Below, one piece after another: positions 44,755-55,886 of a DNA stretch of 59,892 nt. This stretch comes from Mucidula mucida (Eukaryota > Basidiomycota > Agaricomycetes > Agaricales > Physalacriaceae). The stretch is from positions 1-59,892 of the forward strand of contig JADNYV010000216.1 of NCBI GenBank assembly GCA_015501055.1, in the 5' to 3' direction. The translations under genes and the position numbers were made by a program. The notes under the pieces were generated by a model, which searched no databases, had not been told where the DNA came from, and saw only the letters and a list, made by a program, of their open reading frames with translations. Position 1 is the stretch's first letter. The number at the start of each line of letters is the position of its first letter.

Positions 44755-45609
44755 ATGCTCTTCACAAAGTCCATCGTCGCCATCATGCTCGCCGCGACTG
44801 CCTCTGCACTCAGCGTCCCCAATGCTGATGTGATCGCCCGCGACGCTGGCAAGGATAATCTCAAGGTAGCTGTTCTCGCCAACCACAACGCCGCCCGACT
44901 TGATTACGGGGCCACGGCTTTGACGTGGAGCGAGGACTTGTACGCTGCTGCCCTCGACTGGGCGAACACCTGCAAGTTCCAGCATAGGTATGTCTGCTTT
45001 GGGGTACGCCTCCCGACAACTTGTTAACGGAATCATCAGTCATGGAAAATACGGGGAGAACTTGGTTTGTAGAAGACCTATTCCTCCTCCACAATACTCT
45101 AATGCTGTGTAGTACGCTACTACCGGGAAAGGCGGGGATCCCATCAAGCTAGCAGTCAGTGCTTGGATGGCCGAAGCTTGTATGTTCCCCAGTTCTCGCG
45201 CTCATGTCACATTCTCACTATCTTGTCCAACCAGCGCAATATGATTGTATGTATCGGCAATGTACAAGTATAACCTACTAAACTACGTCTTAGACGACAA
45301 ACCCGGATTCTCCTCGACCACAGGTCACTTCACGCAGGTCAGCCACTATTGCATCTCGCATCCGACGATGCCCTGTGTTCATGAGTTCGCTCATAGGTGG
45401 TCTGGAAGAATACCAAATCTGTCACATGCGCCGTAGGCCAATGCCCTGCCGGAACGATCTTTAGGGCCGCCAGTCAGTACGTCGTCTGCCGCTATTCCCC
45501 TCCGGGAAACTACGTGGGTCAATTTGAGTCAGTGTTTCGTTCTCCATTTGGATACTACTGAAAGGCATCTGACGAGTTCTGAAGGGCGAATGTGGGACGA
45601 TACGTCTAA
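44755..45609 (+). CDS. CAP/PR-1 family secreted protein, copy 2
   Basis: Seven exons give 178 residues: 44755-44987, 45040-45064, 45113-45179, 45235-45246, 45294-45337, 45397-45527 and 45585-45609. The exon lengths from exon 2 on are identical to copy 1. It has a signal peptide (MLFTKSIVAIMLAATASAL) and the domain motifs HNAARLDYGATALTW, HGKYGENL, GHFTQVVWKNT and YVVCRYSPPGNY. It is the most divergent of the four copies (GKYGENL instead of GNYGENL; TTGKGGDPIK). The ORF is intact, so it is probably an active secreted paralogue. Confidence 0.88.
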
Positions 45610-46972
45610 TCCAAGGTCATTCGGGAATGCTCATCCTCGAAACTGTTTTTCATTTCATTCTGCTTGTAATATCGCACCACTTACTGTATTCATTCCTTGA
45701 AGTCGTGTCATCCCAGTCGCTTAATTGCTCAGCAAACGAACTTTTACCCTATCTTCAGGTCGAGTCCGCCAACTTTACCTTCCAGTTCTCTCCGCAGCGT
45801 TGAACTGCAGTTGCTGGTACCGGCACAGTGCGCCACCTCATCTCACGTCTGAGTTTTGTTGCGGTTGACGACCAGATGGCTTCCTAGTACGTCAACTGTT
45901 GCACATTGCAGGAGAGGTGTATTCCGGGATGGCATCTTACTAGAACAAGCAAATGCCAACCAGCAAGCGCTAACTGCGGATTGAGCGTGTTCCGAGCTAA
46001 TGAATCCGTCGGGGAGGCTCGACTGCCAGTATTTTGCGCGCTGGAGCCTGGGCGGTAATGCCAAATTCTTTGGGATTCTTAGTTTTGTTACCGATTTTGA
46101 GGCAATATATTTCCAAGTAGGTCGAAGTAGCTAGACACACCGAGGTTAGTCTCGTTTCGTTTATGACGACGAGAGCCTCACATGGCCGATTGGTACGCAC
46201 TCAATTCTACATCACCATCACTGTATTCAGCATCATCAGATAGGACTAGAGACTGATCGTCCGCGGAGGGGGCTGGCTAGAACACAATGACGCAAGGTTG
46301 TACTTATTAGAAATGGGACAGTGTGAGAAATAAGCGCGAGCGTCGAAACTGGAGAGCCAACAATCTCGGCGGCGCACATCCATTTAGTTACTTGTTTCAG
46401 TGTCCGCGCGGATACGGTTATGGACGTCGATGCGGACGTGGAGCAGAACAGTCGTCCATGCGTGATGGGGGCGCGGAACTAATCACGAAACATTTTTGGC
46501 ATCAGCATCTGGATCCTTGTACATCATCATATGCTTCTAGCAGCATTAGTGTGATTAGCATCTGGTGACTATTCAAAATACAGGTCCTCTTGAAAGGAGC
46601 GGAAAACACACTCGTACGAGATGCTCTCTTCTCTCTCTTTACGCTATTTCCATAGTAGCCGCTGCATGTAGGAGACGGCTGAAATATCGTCGACCACTCC
46701 TACTTGATGAACTTGACTTTGATGTCGATGAAAAAAACAAATCACCAAATTTGAAACGTCCGATTTGCTAGAGATGAAGAGAAGAGAAGTTCTGATATCC
46801 GCCTCCGCCAAACAAGTGACTAAGGACAAAGTGCCTCGACGGACCCAATAAAAGGATGAAACGATCACGTGCTACGCTCCTCCTTCCTTCCGGACCACCA
46901 GGAGAGAAGACCTTGTGGTGCAATTCAGTGTTATGCATCGCCGTTTCAAGTCCAACTGAACTTTATAGTCTA
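45610..46972. other. Intergenic, no gene supported
   Basis: Downstream flank of CAP copy 2 followed by the duplicated upstream region of copy 3, including CGATCACGTGCTAC at 46862-46875. No exon chain was recognised. Confidence 0.4.
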
Positions 46973-47362
46973 GTGGAGCCGGCGTCTTGCAAAACCTCAT
47001 CTACCGCCAAAACCGCACCGATTAACTCGGACACTTTGCTTCACGCGACCGCCATCACGCACAGTTGGAAACGCCTGTAATCCTAATAGAGCCTTAGAGT
47101 TTTAGATGCGTTACAAGAAGCACCTTTCCGTTTGTCAAAGGAACCTTTCGGCTTGGCATCCGCTTCGCGCAAACACGCGTGGTTACTTGACAAATCGTTC
47201 TCGTGGTTGCACCCCAATCGGGTCGCGAACCCGTCTGCTACTCCGCCATATGTACTCCTCCTCAGACGGCCTTATTTGCCCTTCTCGGCTATTTCTGAAA
47301 CAGCCTACTACCCCGCATATAAAGCAGCCTCACGCGCACCTGTAGTCCCTTCCCAACTCACC

Positions 47363-48190
47363 ATGTTCTTCTCAAAGACCTTCATAGCCCTCTCGTTTGC
47401 CGCAGCCGCCTCCGCCGCCAACGTGGTCGCGCGCGACGCGAAAGACGATACTGTCTCGGCCCACAATGCCGCCCGAGCTGAATACGGAGCCAACGCTCTG
47501 ACGTGGAACGACGATCTGAACGCGGGCGCGCAGAGCTGGGCCAATGCATGCCAGTTCCAGCATAGGTATGTCCCATGTGGTGCAAGTCCAGACCTACCTA
47601 TTAATGGCGTCGTCAGCGGAGGTAACTACGGCGAAAACTTGGTTCGTGTTGTTATTGCGTATTTCTTTCCACAGGCAGCTCTAATGCCACTACGTAGTAT
47701 GCCTCCACAGGGCAAGGCGGAAACCCTATTCAGTCGGCAGTGGACTCTTGGATGTCAGAAGCTTGTACGTTCCTTTTCTTATCCTACTACTATGTTCTCA
47801 TCGTCTCATTCAACTAGCGAACTATGACTGTACGTATCCGCTATGTGAAACTCCCGTTCTGTCCTCATCTACGTCTTAGACAACAACCCCGTCTTCTCCT
47901 CCGACACCGGTCACTTCACACAGGTAAGCGGCCATTCCATTCACAGTCTGATGCCCATGTTCATGTTGTTCGTCCCTAGGTGGTCTGGAAGAGCACTACT
48001 TCTGTCGCATGCGCCGTAGGCCAATGCGCGGCCGGAACGATCTTTGGGGACGCCAGCCAGTACGTCGTCTGCCGTTATCCCCCTCCAGGAAACTATGAGG
48101 GTCAATTTGCGTGAGTATTCTGTTCTCTGTTGGTAATGCTGAACAGTGTCTAACGAGGTTTGAAGGCAAAACGTTGGAAGACATGTATAA
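47363..48190 (+). CDS. CAP/PR-1 family secreted protein, copy 3
   Basis: Seven exons give 168 residues: 47363-47565, 47617-47641, 47698-47764, 47818-47829, 47880-47923, 47980-48110 and 48166-48190. It has a signal peptide (MFFSKTFIALSFAAAASAA) and the motifs HNAARAEYGANALTW, GGNYGENL, GHFTQVVWKST and YVVCRYPPPGNY. TATA-like CATATAAAGC lies near 47315-47325. The upstream block at 46973-47065 is shared with copies 1 and 2. Copy 4 is its closest relative, in inverted orientation 0.9 kb away, with the same exon lengths except exon 6. Confidence 0.9.
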
Positions 48191-48543
48191 AGGAGTATAT
48201 CAGACGACTCTCGTCTCAATTCAACCGCAGGTTTCTTCAAACTCTCATCATTTTACTCAATGTCTTTCGGTATAGTACACTTACCCCTTCCAACTCTCCT
48301 GTTATCCACGTAATTCATTGCTGAACAATCGGATGTTGATACCGTTTCGAAAATAATTCCTTCATGTTCCTGATGCGGCACCCTCAAATGACTGCCTGGG
48401 CGTTGGATTTCGTATACAGCAGCCCATACGTTCCGGTCCACCTACTACAAGCCTGCCCAACTCGAATGCAATAAGTAGTACACCCAAAGATACGGCGAAG
48501 AAGAGCAACCAAAGTTGATGTATCGACGAAAATAGATAGATAG

Positions 48544-49047
48544 ATGGCGAACAGGAAAGTACCATTGTTCGATCGACGGAAAAAAAAACCAGCCTACGCC
48601 ATCACCATAGCTGTCCTCCAGGAAACTGCTTCCGACAGTCCTGGACCCGAAGCGTATTTGAGTGAGAGAGACTCGACGCTCACCAGGATCCTTCCTGGCA
48701 CCTCAACCGCTGTCCCAGAACTGACCATCACGAAAGTCAAATTCCCTATCTCTATCCCACGGAAGAAACGTAACTAATTCGCCGCCGTCTCAGTGCCTTT
48801 GGTTGAGGAGAAGGAGAGGTATGTTCCTGGGGCGAGGTCGACTTTGATAGATACGTTGCAGGACTACCTCGCGAATCAGCTGATGTCCAAAATCACTTTA
48901 CACGCTGCGGAAACAGTAGAGCTGAAAGGTCAACATCAGAAGGACTTGAATTCGAAACAGTATCAACATCTGTTCAGTTTGAGACAACTCAAAAGAGTGC
49001 TGAGGTTGAACAAACCTGCGGTAAAGATTAAGACAAGAGGCGCCTGA
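48544..49047 (+). pseudogene. Unrecognised family, member A, truncated and with a nonsense codon
   Basis: Read in one frame with a TAA at about 48775-48777. The part before it ends SIPRKKRN, like the basic GPIKRKRN of member B (55887-56714). The part after it contains EEKERYVPGARSTLIDTLQDYL, which aligns with KEKERYVPFASSSLTDRLRDYF of member B. The N-terminal half of the family is missing and replaced by sequence that also occurs downstream of CAP copy 1. It lies between the convergent CAP copies 3 and 4. The function of the family is unknown. Confidence 0.6.
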
Positions 49048-49056
49048 CGCACTCGC

Positions 49057-49861
49057 TTATACATGTCTTCCAACGTCTTGGCTTCAGAACTGGTCAGAAT
49101 CCCCTTGACATTCGCAATGAAGAACGGATGACTGACTCAAATTGACCTTGAACGTTGCCTGAAGGCGAATAGCCGCAGACGACGAACTGACTGGCGTCGC
49201 ATTGGGCTACGGCGCATGCGACAGAGGTAGTGCTCTGCCAGACCACCTAGGGACGACATACTGAACATGCGACATTAGCATGTGAATGGCATTGTCGCTT
49301 ACCTGCGTGAAGTGACCTGTGTCGGAGGAGAAGACGGGGTTGTTGTCTAAGACGTAGATGAGTACAGAACGGGAGTTTCACATAGCGGATACGTACAATC
49401 ATATTTCGCTAGTTGATGAGAATATATTAGTAACTCGTAGCAGAATAAGAAAGGAACGCACAAGCTTCTGACATCCAAGAGTCCACTGCTGACTGAATAG
49501 AATTTCCACCTTGCCCTGTGGAGGAATACTACGTAGTGACATTAGAGCAGTCTGTGAAGAGGAGGATACGCAATACAACACGAACCAAGTTTTCGCCGTA
49601 GTTACCGCCGCTGACGCCATTAATAGGCAGGTCTTAATTTGCACCATAGTAAAATTACCTATGGTGGGACTGGCATGTGTTGGCCCAGCTCTGGGTTCCT
49701 GCGTACAAATCGTCGTTCCACGTCAGAGCGCTAGCCCCATATTCAGCTCGGGCGACATTGTGGGCGGCGATGGTGTCATCTTTTGCATCGCGCGCGACCA
49801 TGTTAGCGGTAGATAGAGCTGCGGCAAACGAGAGGGCTATCAAGGTCTTGGAGAAGAACAT
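49057..49861 (-). CDS. CAP/PR-1 family secreted protein, copy 4, with internal deletion
   Basis: Seven exons give 161 residues: 49659-49861, 49586-49610, 49462-49528, 49397-49408, 49303-49346, 49137-49246 and 49057-49081. The signal peptide is MFFSKTLIALSFAAALSTA. The frame is intact, but exon 6 is 21 nt shorter than in the other copies. This removes seven residues (AAGTIFG in copy 3) between the two CAP signatures. Signature 2 is also changed (FVVCGYSPSGNV instead of YVVCRY.PPGNY). The first signature is GHFTQVVWQST. It may be a diverging paralogue or an early pseudogene. It is convergent with copy 3. Confidence 0.85.
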
Positions 49862-50485
49862 GGTGGGTTGAATTGAGGCGGCATTCTGCGTGTGAGACTG
49901 CTGTTATATGCGGGCGAAGTAGGCTGTTTCGGGATATTTAGGCTGTTTCAGAAAATGCCGTCTGAGGAGCGGATGGGCTGGATACATCATCGGTACCAGA
50001 GGTTACTCGATTGAGGCGCGACCACGAGAACGAGATGCCAAGAAAGAGCAAAACGTAACACGTGATCGTGCACTCTTTCCATCTGGCCATCATCTGAGTC
50101 AACCCGCCTAGTATATTCTCAAGTCAGCAACATACAATTCACCAGCCATGAGAGTATCAGGTGATTTCTATCAAGACATTCATCTGACCGCGATATTGCT
50201 TTCATAGTGTCTGCCAGGTGCGCGTTCTCAGTCTCCCACTCGTAGCCTTAGGGCTCTTGACAACTGCCCTTACTACAGCATTTCTGCGTTCTCGTCGCGC
50301 GCACCGAGGGTGTCACGTAGGTCCTGGCGCACTTCCGCCCGTCGCAGCCTTGTTCAGTTCTCGTGTACGGAACGCGCCACGCGTTGCTCGTGGTGGATAA
50401 CAACGACAGATAGAGCAACAGAAAAAATGGAGCGTTACAATCGAACTCAACGGCATCATTGCGCGCACTATCAAGTATCAACGTT
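49862..50485. other. Promoter region of CAP copy 4 and beyond; short Mgr3-gene-like fragment
   Basis: Contains the inverted CACGTG block at 50057-50070. At about 50310-50341 some 30 bases (GAGGGTGTCACGTAGGTCC..) resemble the Mgr3-like gene at about 35474-35505. No full gene was seen. Confidence 0.35.
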
Positions 50486-50766
50486 CTACACCTTGATCAT
50501 GACTTTCCCTACATACAGGAAACACCTGAGCTTGTTGTGCGACGGAACCGATGTATATGCCACGCAGCGTAGAAGCCCTGAATTTTATATCTTTGACGTT
50601 GCCGAGAGGATTAGCAGTCTGGGGGTGGGTGAGTGGGTAATCAGTATTTCTTCTTCAAGAAAGGTAACGTTGGGAGACATACGGAGGCAAGGACACCGAT
50701 GAGGGTTGATCGACCCCCCAAATCTAATCGCTCTCGTCGACTTTCCAGTGTACCGGGTCCGCCAAC
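50486..50766 (-). pseudogene. 3' fragment of alcohol-dehydrogenase-like gene
   Basis: Inverted, partial copy of 53711-54141. It starts with the exon encoding GGPGTLE and keeps the following intron (GTATGTCTCCCAACG) and the next exon (ATLRGI-type segment). It then lacks most of the last intron and exon before resuming at GKVMIKV and stop. Because an intron is retained, it arose by DNA duplication, not retroposition. It carries frameshifts relative to the intact gene. Confidence 0.75.
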
Positions 50767-52614
50767 CTGCATGAGAGTGAGAGGGGTGTACGATTGACAC
50801 CCTGCCACCTCGACGGTTTACTGCAGTCGTGGCAAGCACCGTTCAACATATCTCGGTGCAGATGGATAAGGCAAGTCATGGAACAGAGTATGAGGTCGGT
50901 GCCGATGTCGGATCTTTGAGTTAGGACGTGGATAAGCGAGATCCCAATGAGAGCGGCAGGGGCAATAGAGGTGTATTCTAGTACATGTATAGGCAGCCTG
51001 GGGTGAAGCGCTTGGATATTTGATACCTCGAAGGATAAGCTGGAGGTTTTGAAATACCACCGCGGAGAGGACAGTAGATGCTAACGGATATGGCAATATA
51101 ATATCACATATACGCGATCCCGCGTGTCCAACTCGCACGCTAAACTCGTTCTCCGCACGCTGTATACTGCCCAGAAGCGAGGGTACGGGATATCGAGGAT
51201 TTGTGGCTTAAAGAAACCCATCAGATCACACGCTACAAACGCTGCAAACGGAAGCACTGACAAGACTCAAGACAACGAAAGGGGACGTCCTCGAAATCGT
51301 CGGCAACTTCCCGTTCTGCTGTCTCCGGAACGGCAATTGCAAAGGGGAAGGCAGTTCGATTCTGGTGGTGAAAGTATCTTTTGAGATTGGTACTACGAGG
51401 ATATTCAATCGCGGTAGCAGCGCTCGGGTGAAGTTACACGATAGAAGAGAAGGCTGCGCAAACATGTGACGGGAAAAGATGGCACGTTCACATCGCTCGA
51501 ACTATCAACGTCCACTGAGCGTTAGCTCGACACTGTGCATGAGGATAACGGGTATGCTATGGTGAGTCTGGGGTGACCGTATCAGCCGGGTGCGTGGATA
51601 CAGGGCTACGAAGACGAGTGCAGAACTAGAAAGTACACCCAGTTGTCGTAGAGGGCAAAGAGGAGCTCCATTTGGGGAGATTGATTGTGGGACCGTGGCT
51701 CAATGTTTTGAGCATCTGAGGGCGAAGGTGGTGCGAATGGAGGATTTTGGCGGACCATGTCCGGTGAAAAAACCTATACATATCGCGTCCAGGAATGACA
51801 TCCAAGCAAACAAAGCGCACCACCGCCAGGACATCCCAATGGCAGCCTTTTATGCCCGTACTAAGCCACGATGGCGCGTCTACGCCATTGCCAGCGCCAC
51901 TAAGACAGCGAAAGCATAACTTACAAAATGAAAAGCGTCATATACACTCTAGAATTTGGTTGGTACGTCGAAAAATTGAGACGCCGGAGACGTGAAAGCG
52001 TTTGACGCGAGTCATGGCCCGTTGGAGCTGATGCTGTATTGACCACAGAATAATGGATCGTGAAAGTCAAAAGAAATGAATATGAACCCTAACCATAGGC
52101 TTCTACTGGACTTCTATCAAGCGGAAGAGCGGCCCGGCATTCCGCCTCCCTTTCATTTTTTGCCACCACCATGAAGACTGTAATGATTGATTGCGTGTAT
52201 TACTACTAGCTTGAGTTGGCCTCAATGATCGACTGACCATCACATTACTGCTGGAACCAGTAAAGGCACACAGCCCAAATGCCTCATTAATTTGCCGCCG
52301 TCATACCGCTGGACAATGACTACATGCTTGTAAGCGGTTCGAGCTGCTTACTCATACTTTCAATCTGCTTACAATGGCTTCAAAGTCTCTTAGCAAGCTC
52401 CATTTTATCAATTCTGAACTGGACGCGTTTCTCGACGCACAGCTCTATCGTGCGCAGGACAAGTGATTAGACCTATTGACATTTTCAGGTCCCATTCCCG
52501 CCACATTCTTCTGCCTTCTTAGACCCCGACTGCCTTTACCGTAATTTCCGTGAAATCGGAAATGCGGACCCTACATATAACGAGCGTTGCAGAACGGTAA
52601 ATCTCACGACCGTC
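50767..52614. other. 1.8 kb without a supported gene
   Basis: Frames on both strands are short and without motif. It presumably includes the promoter of the dehydrogenase gene. Confidence 0.4.
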
Positions 52615-54141
52615 ATGTCTTTGCCTACTACAACCAAGGAGTACTACTTCCCACAGGTCTGTGCCACTATCGTCTGGTGACGTCGCATGCGCTAATTGAA
52701 CATCTATCCAGCGCGGTTCATTCTCGAACTTAAAACTAAGAACGTCGCCCGTTCCCAAAGTAAACGCAACAGAGGTGCTCGTCAAAGTGCGCGCTGTATC
52801 CTTACAGGCATGTTCATACTCAAACTACAGCACGTTGACATTGACAGCGAGGCTGATAGTATCGCGACCTCATGATCGCTACTGACAATTATCCCGCGCC
52901 AGTGTTTGTTCATCATTTCTATGGCGAATTTCCGGAACAACTGATATCATCCAGAACACAAAATCTCGTCCCATGCTCTGACATGGCTGGAGAAATCGTG
53001 GCTATTGGCGAAGCAGTCACGGGGTGGAAAACCGGCGACCGCATCTGCGCCAACTTTACGCGGGACCATGTTTACGGTGACATTGACGGCGACATTAGCC
53101 AAACCACGCTTGGGGGACCCGTACAAGGACTTTTGACGCAATATAGAGTGCTCCCTGCTCATGTACGTTCTTCCTACGACGTGCATACCAGACGGCTCAT
53201 GACATATAGTCACTCGTGCGTATCCCGAAACATCTTTCCTATGAGGAAGCCTCGACGCTCCCGTTCGTCCAACACCGCTCTGTTTTCATTCGACTCGCGC
53301 TAAACTCGCTGTAGATGTGCGGCCTTGACTGCATACAACGCATTGACCGGTGGTCAAGTCAAATTAAAGGCCGGCGACACGGTATTGATTATGGGCACTG
53401 GGGGTGTCTCGATGTACGCATCGATTCAGATACTCAAACCAGTTACCATATTGACGCCTTCCTTACAGCTTTGGATTACAATTCGCCGTCGCATCTGGGG
53501 CGACGGTCATCGCCACCTCTTCATCAGACGACAAGCTGAAGATCGCTACGAAACTTGGCGCGAAGCATGTCATCAACTATAATAAAACGCCAGCTTGGGA
53601 TCAGGAGGTGCTGAAGCTTACGGGCGGGCGCGGGGTGGATCACATCTTGGAGGTCCGTCAAGTTCTCGTCTCTTCTATTGCGGTTATTTCATCGCTCACC
53701 TTTCATCCAGGTCGGCGGACCCGGTACGCTGGAAAAGTCGATGACCGCGATCAGATTTGGGGGCTCGATCAACCTCATCGGTGTACTTGCCTCCGTATGT
53801 CTCCCAACGTTATCTTTCTTGAAGAAAATACATCTGATTTCTACCCACCCCAAGACTGCTAATCCGCTCGGCAATGTTGAACATATAAAATTCAGGGCTT
53901 CTACGCTGCGTGGCATATTCATCGGTTCCGTCGCACAGTAAGTTTCCTGTATATATATGTAGGATGACGCCTGAAGTCTCATTTTGTTACTAGGTTCAAG
54001 GACATGAACCGCTTGTTGGAAGCGAACCCCGAGACGACGCGCCCTGTTGTTGATAAAGTTTTCTCGTTTGATGAGGTGATCCAGGCGTACGCGTATTTGC
54101 AGTCGCAAGCTCATGTAGGGAAAGTCGTGATCAAGGTGTAG
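52615..54141 (+). CDS. Zinc-type alcohol dehydrogenase-like / quinone oxidoreductase-like protein (MDR superfamily)
   Basis: Ten exons give 346 residues: 52615-52656, 52712-52807, 52860-52903, 52955-53162, 53210-53262, 53315-53413, 53469-53652, 53711-53794, 53855-53937 and 53994-54141. The second intron uses a GC donor (CAG|GCATGT), and the third is 51 nt and frame-neutral. The N-terminal GroES-like domain contains SLQYRDLMIATDNYP and VPCSDMAGEIVAIG. The Rossmann domain contains LIMGTGGVSI, ASGATVIATSSSDDKL, LGAKHVINY and TGGRGVDHILEVGGPGTL. It should be a cytosolic NAD(P)H-dependent reductase. The glycine motif supports NAD(P) binding; the catalytic zinc ligands of classical ADHs are not evident. 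The substrate is unknown. Confidence 0.88.
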
Positions 54142-54489
54142 AATGTCGGTACTTGTGCGTGTTTTTTTGAAATGCGTGGAAATAGGAACGCGTGCCACCA
54201 CCGCGACGGAGAATACCCATCATTAGGCCCACGAATAGCTGCACGCGAGGAACGTCACATTAGCATGACGTTTTCCATAACCGAGTAGCTGGCCCGTCTC
54301 GCGTTAGACAGCGATGTTAATGGATCATCTCCGATACACCTTCACCTGGAGGAGATCAACAGCGCGTCTCAGCGTTCGCATGATGCCCAGACTTATGACG
54401 GCACCCGTTAGACGCTATGCCGCTTGATTGAGTTCTAATGTCCATTGGATTATGATTACTTCTAGCTTCTATTTTGGATACAGTACGAG

Positions 54490-55364
54490 TCAATGCGAAA
54501 GTGTGGCGTATGAGGGCCCCGCCTCAACCAATTTTTCGGTATCTCCATTGGGACCTTTTTCAACCTTGCTGAACAATTCGCCACGGTCGGCAGAAGCCCT
54601 GATATTCCGCATACGATTCTGCACGTCGAAGATTAGAGCGTCCAGCCAACGCAGAAACCGCAAAACGACCAACCTCGCATTTGAAACGGAGACCTCTTAC
54701 CTCATTCAGACATTCCTCTCGTAGGCATAAAACTCGACAGACACGTTCTGCCACGCTGAGCTTGTACACCGCTGCGATATCGCGGTCAATATTGGATGAA
54801 CACAGTTAGGTCCTATGAAGAATACGTACAGTAGGAACCTGCTCTGGTGTAGTCGCTGTCCATGGCACAGACCGACATACCATAAATTAGAGAGCTCACT
54901 GAAAATGCAGCTGAGAGCGAGAAGGGAGGGGACGGCGGTCGGGACGAGGAAAGAATACTGCCTGTGTACCCAAGTCTCAATCAACTCGATATACTCGGAC
55001 TCGGAAGGAACGGCGAAGACGCACCAATGACAGCTGCTTGGTACACAACGTAGAATTTGCCATGATCAAACCATCGATCTTCCAGGAGCGGACTAGCCGC
55101 CACGGCGAGCAACACCAAATGCACGACGCCCCAGATAATGGCCAATCGCACGGCCTCGTCGGTGCAGTCGGTTGGTGGGCATTGAGTAATTGGGTCAAGC
55201 AGGTATGTGAGATATAGGGAAACGAAGGTGTAGACGACATAACGGATCGCAGGCGACTCGGAGTTTTCGGAGACTTTGTCGGTACTGTCCACGGCTGCCA
55301 CTGGAACGTCTGCAGATTCTAGTACCGGACCGCAGTGAGGGGGCGTTTCTTCAAGTTGGGACAT
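54490..55364 (-). CDS. Probable integral membrane protein, unknown family
   Basis: Exon-like segments on the minus strand start with MSQLEETPPHCGPVLES at 55364. Next come two hydrophobic spans (YVVYTFVSLYLTYLLDP; AIIWGVVHLVLLAVAASPLL) and, after an intron near 54990-55035, further spans (YSFLVPTAVPSLLALSCIFS; FLLYVFF). The last exon ends with a hydrophilic tail (DALIFDVQNRMRNIRASADRG..) at the stop at 54490. The splice sites in the middle are uncertain, and the true start may lie further upstream (frames near 55508-55656). I do not recognise the family. Confidence 0.45.
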
Positions 55365-55886
55365 GATAATCAAAAGGATAATACCATGGATGTCTGAGGT
55401 GGTATGAATGCACACACAGTCGGTAGCGGAATAGACCGCCACACTGAGATCAGAGAGTCCAGCCTGAAATGGATAGATATTTAGATCGGCACGAATACCG
55501 TAGGCCATGAAACATCATTGTGCCTCGTTTATTCTTGCAAGTTTGTTCACCTGAATGAAGTACACGACCACAAGGCGCCAAGTATTTCCTATACATCTCA
55601 CGAATCCGGAGAAAAAGGAAAACCATACGTCCACAATGTGGCGTGCATCTCACCAACGTGATACTCGGGGAACGAAGGGTTCAAATATGAAAGCCGGGCG
55701 TCAATGAGTGGAATAATCCCGGTTTTCTTCTGAGCGAGTAAATAACTACGAGCTACAGTACAGCGGTTGGAACATTAAATGAGAGTGCATGGGGACGATG
55801 ATTTAACCAATACGTACAACGAGCGTGACATATGAGTGTGGGTATATAAAGGTGGTCGGATGTGGATATCAAATTAGGAGCACGCC

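Noticed and set aside
52519..52785. Minus-strand open frame opposite the dehydrogenase start
   Set aside because: The plus strand here gives the conserved N-terminal exons of the dehydrogenase with proper splice sites.
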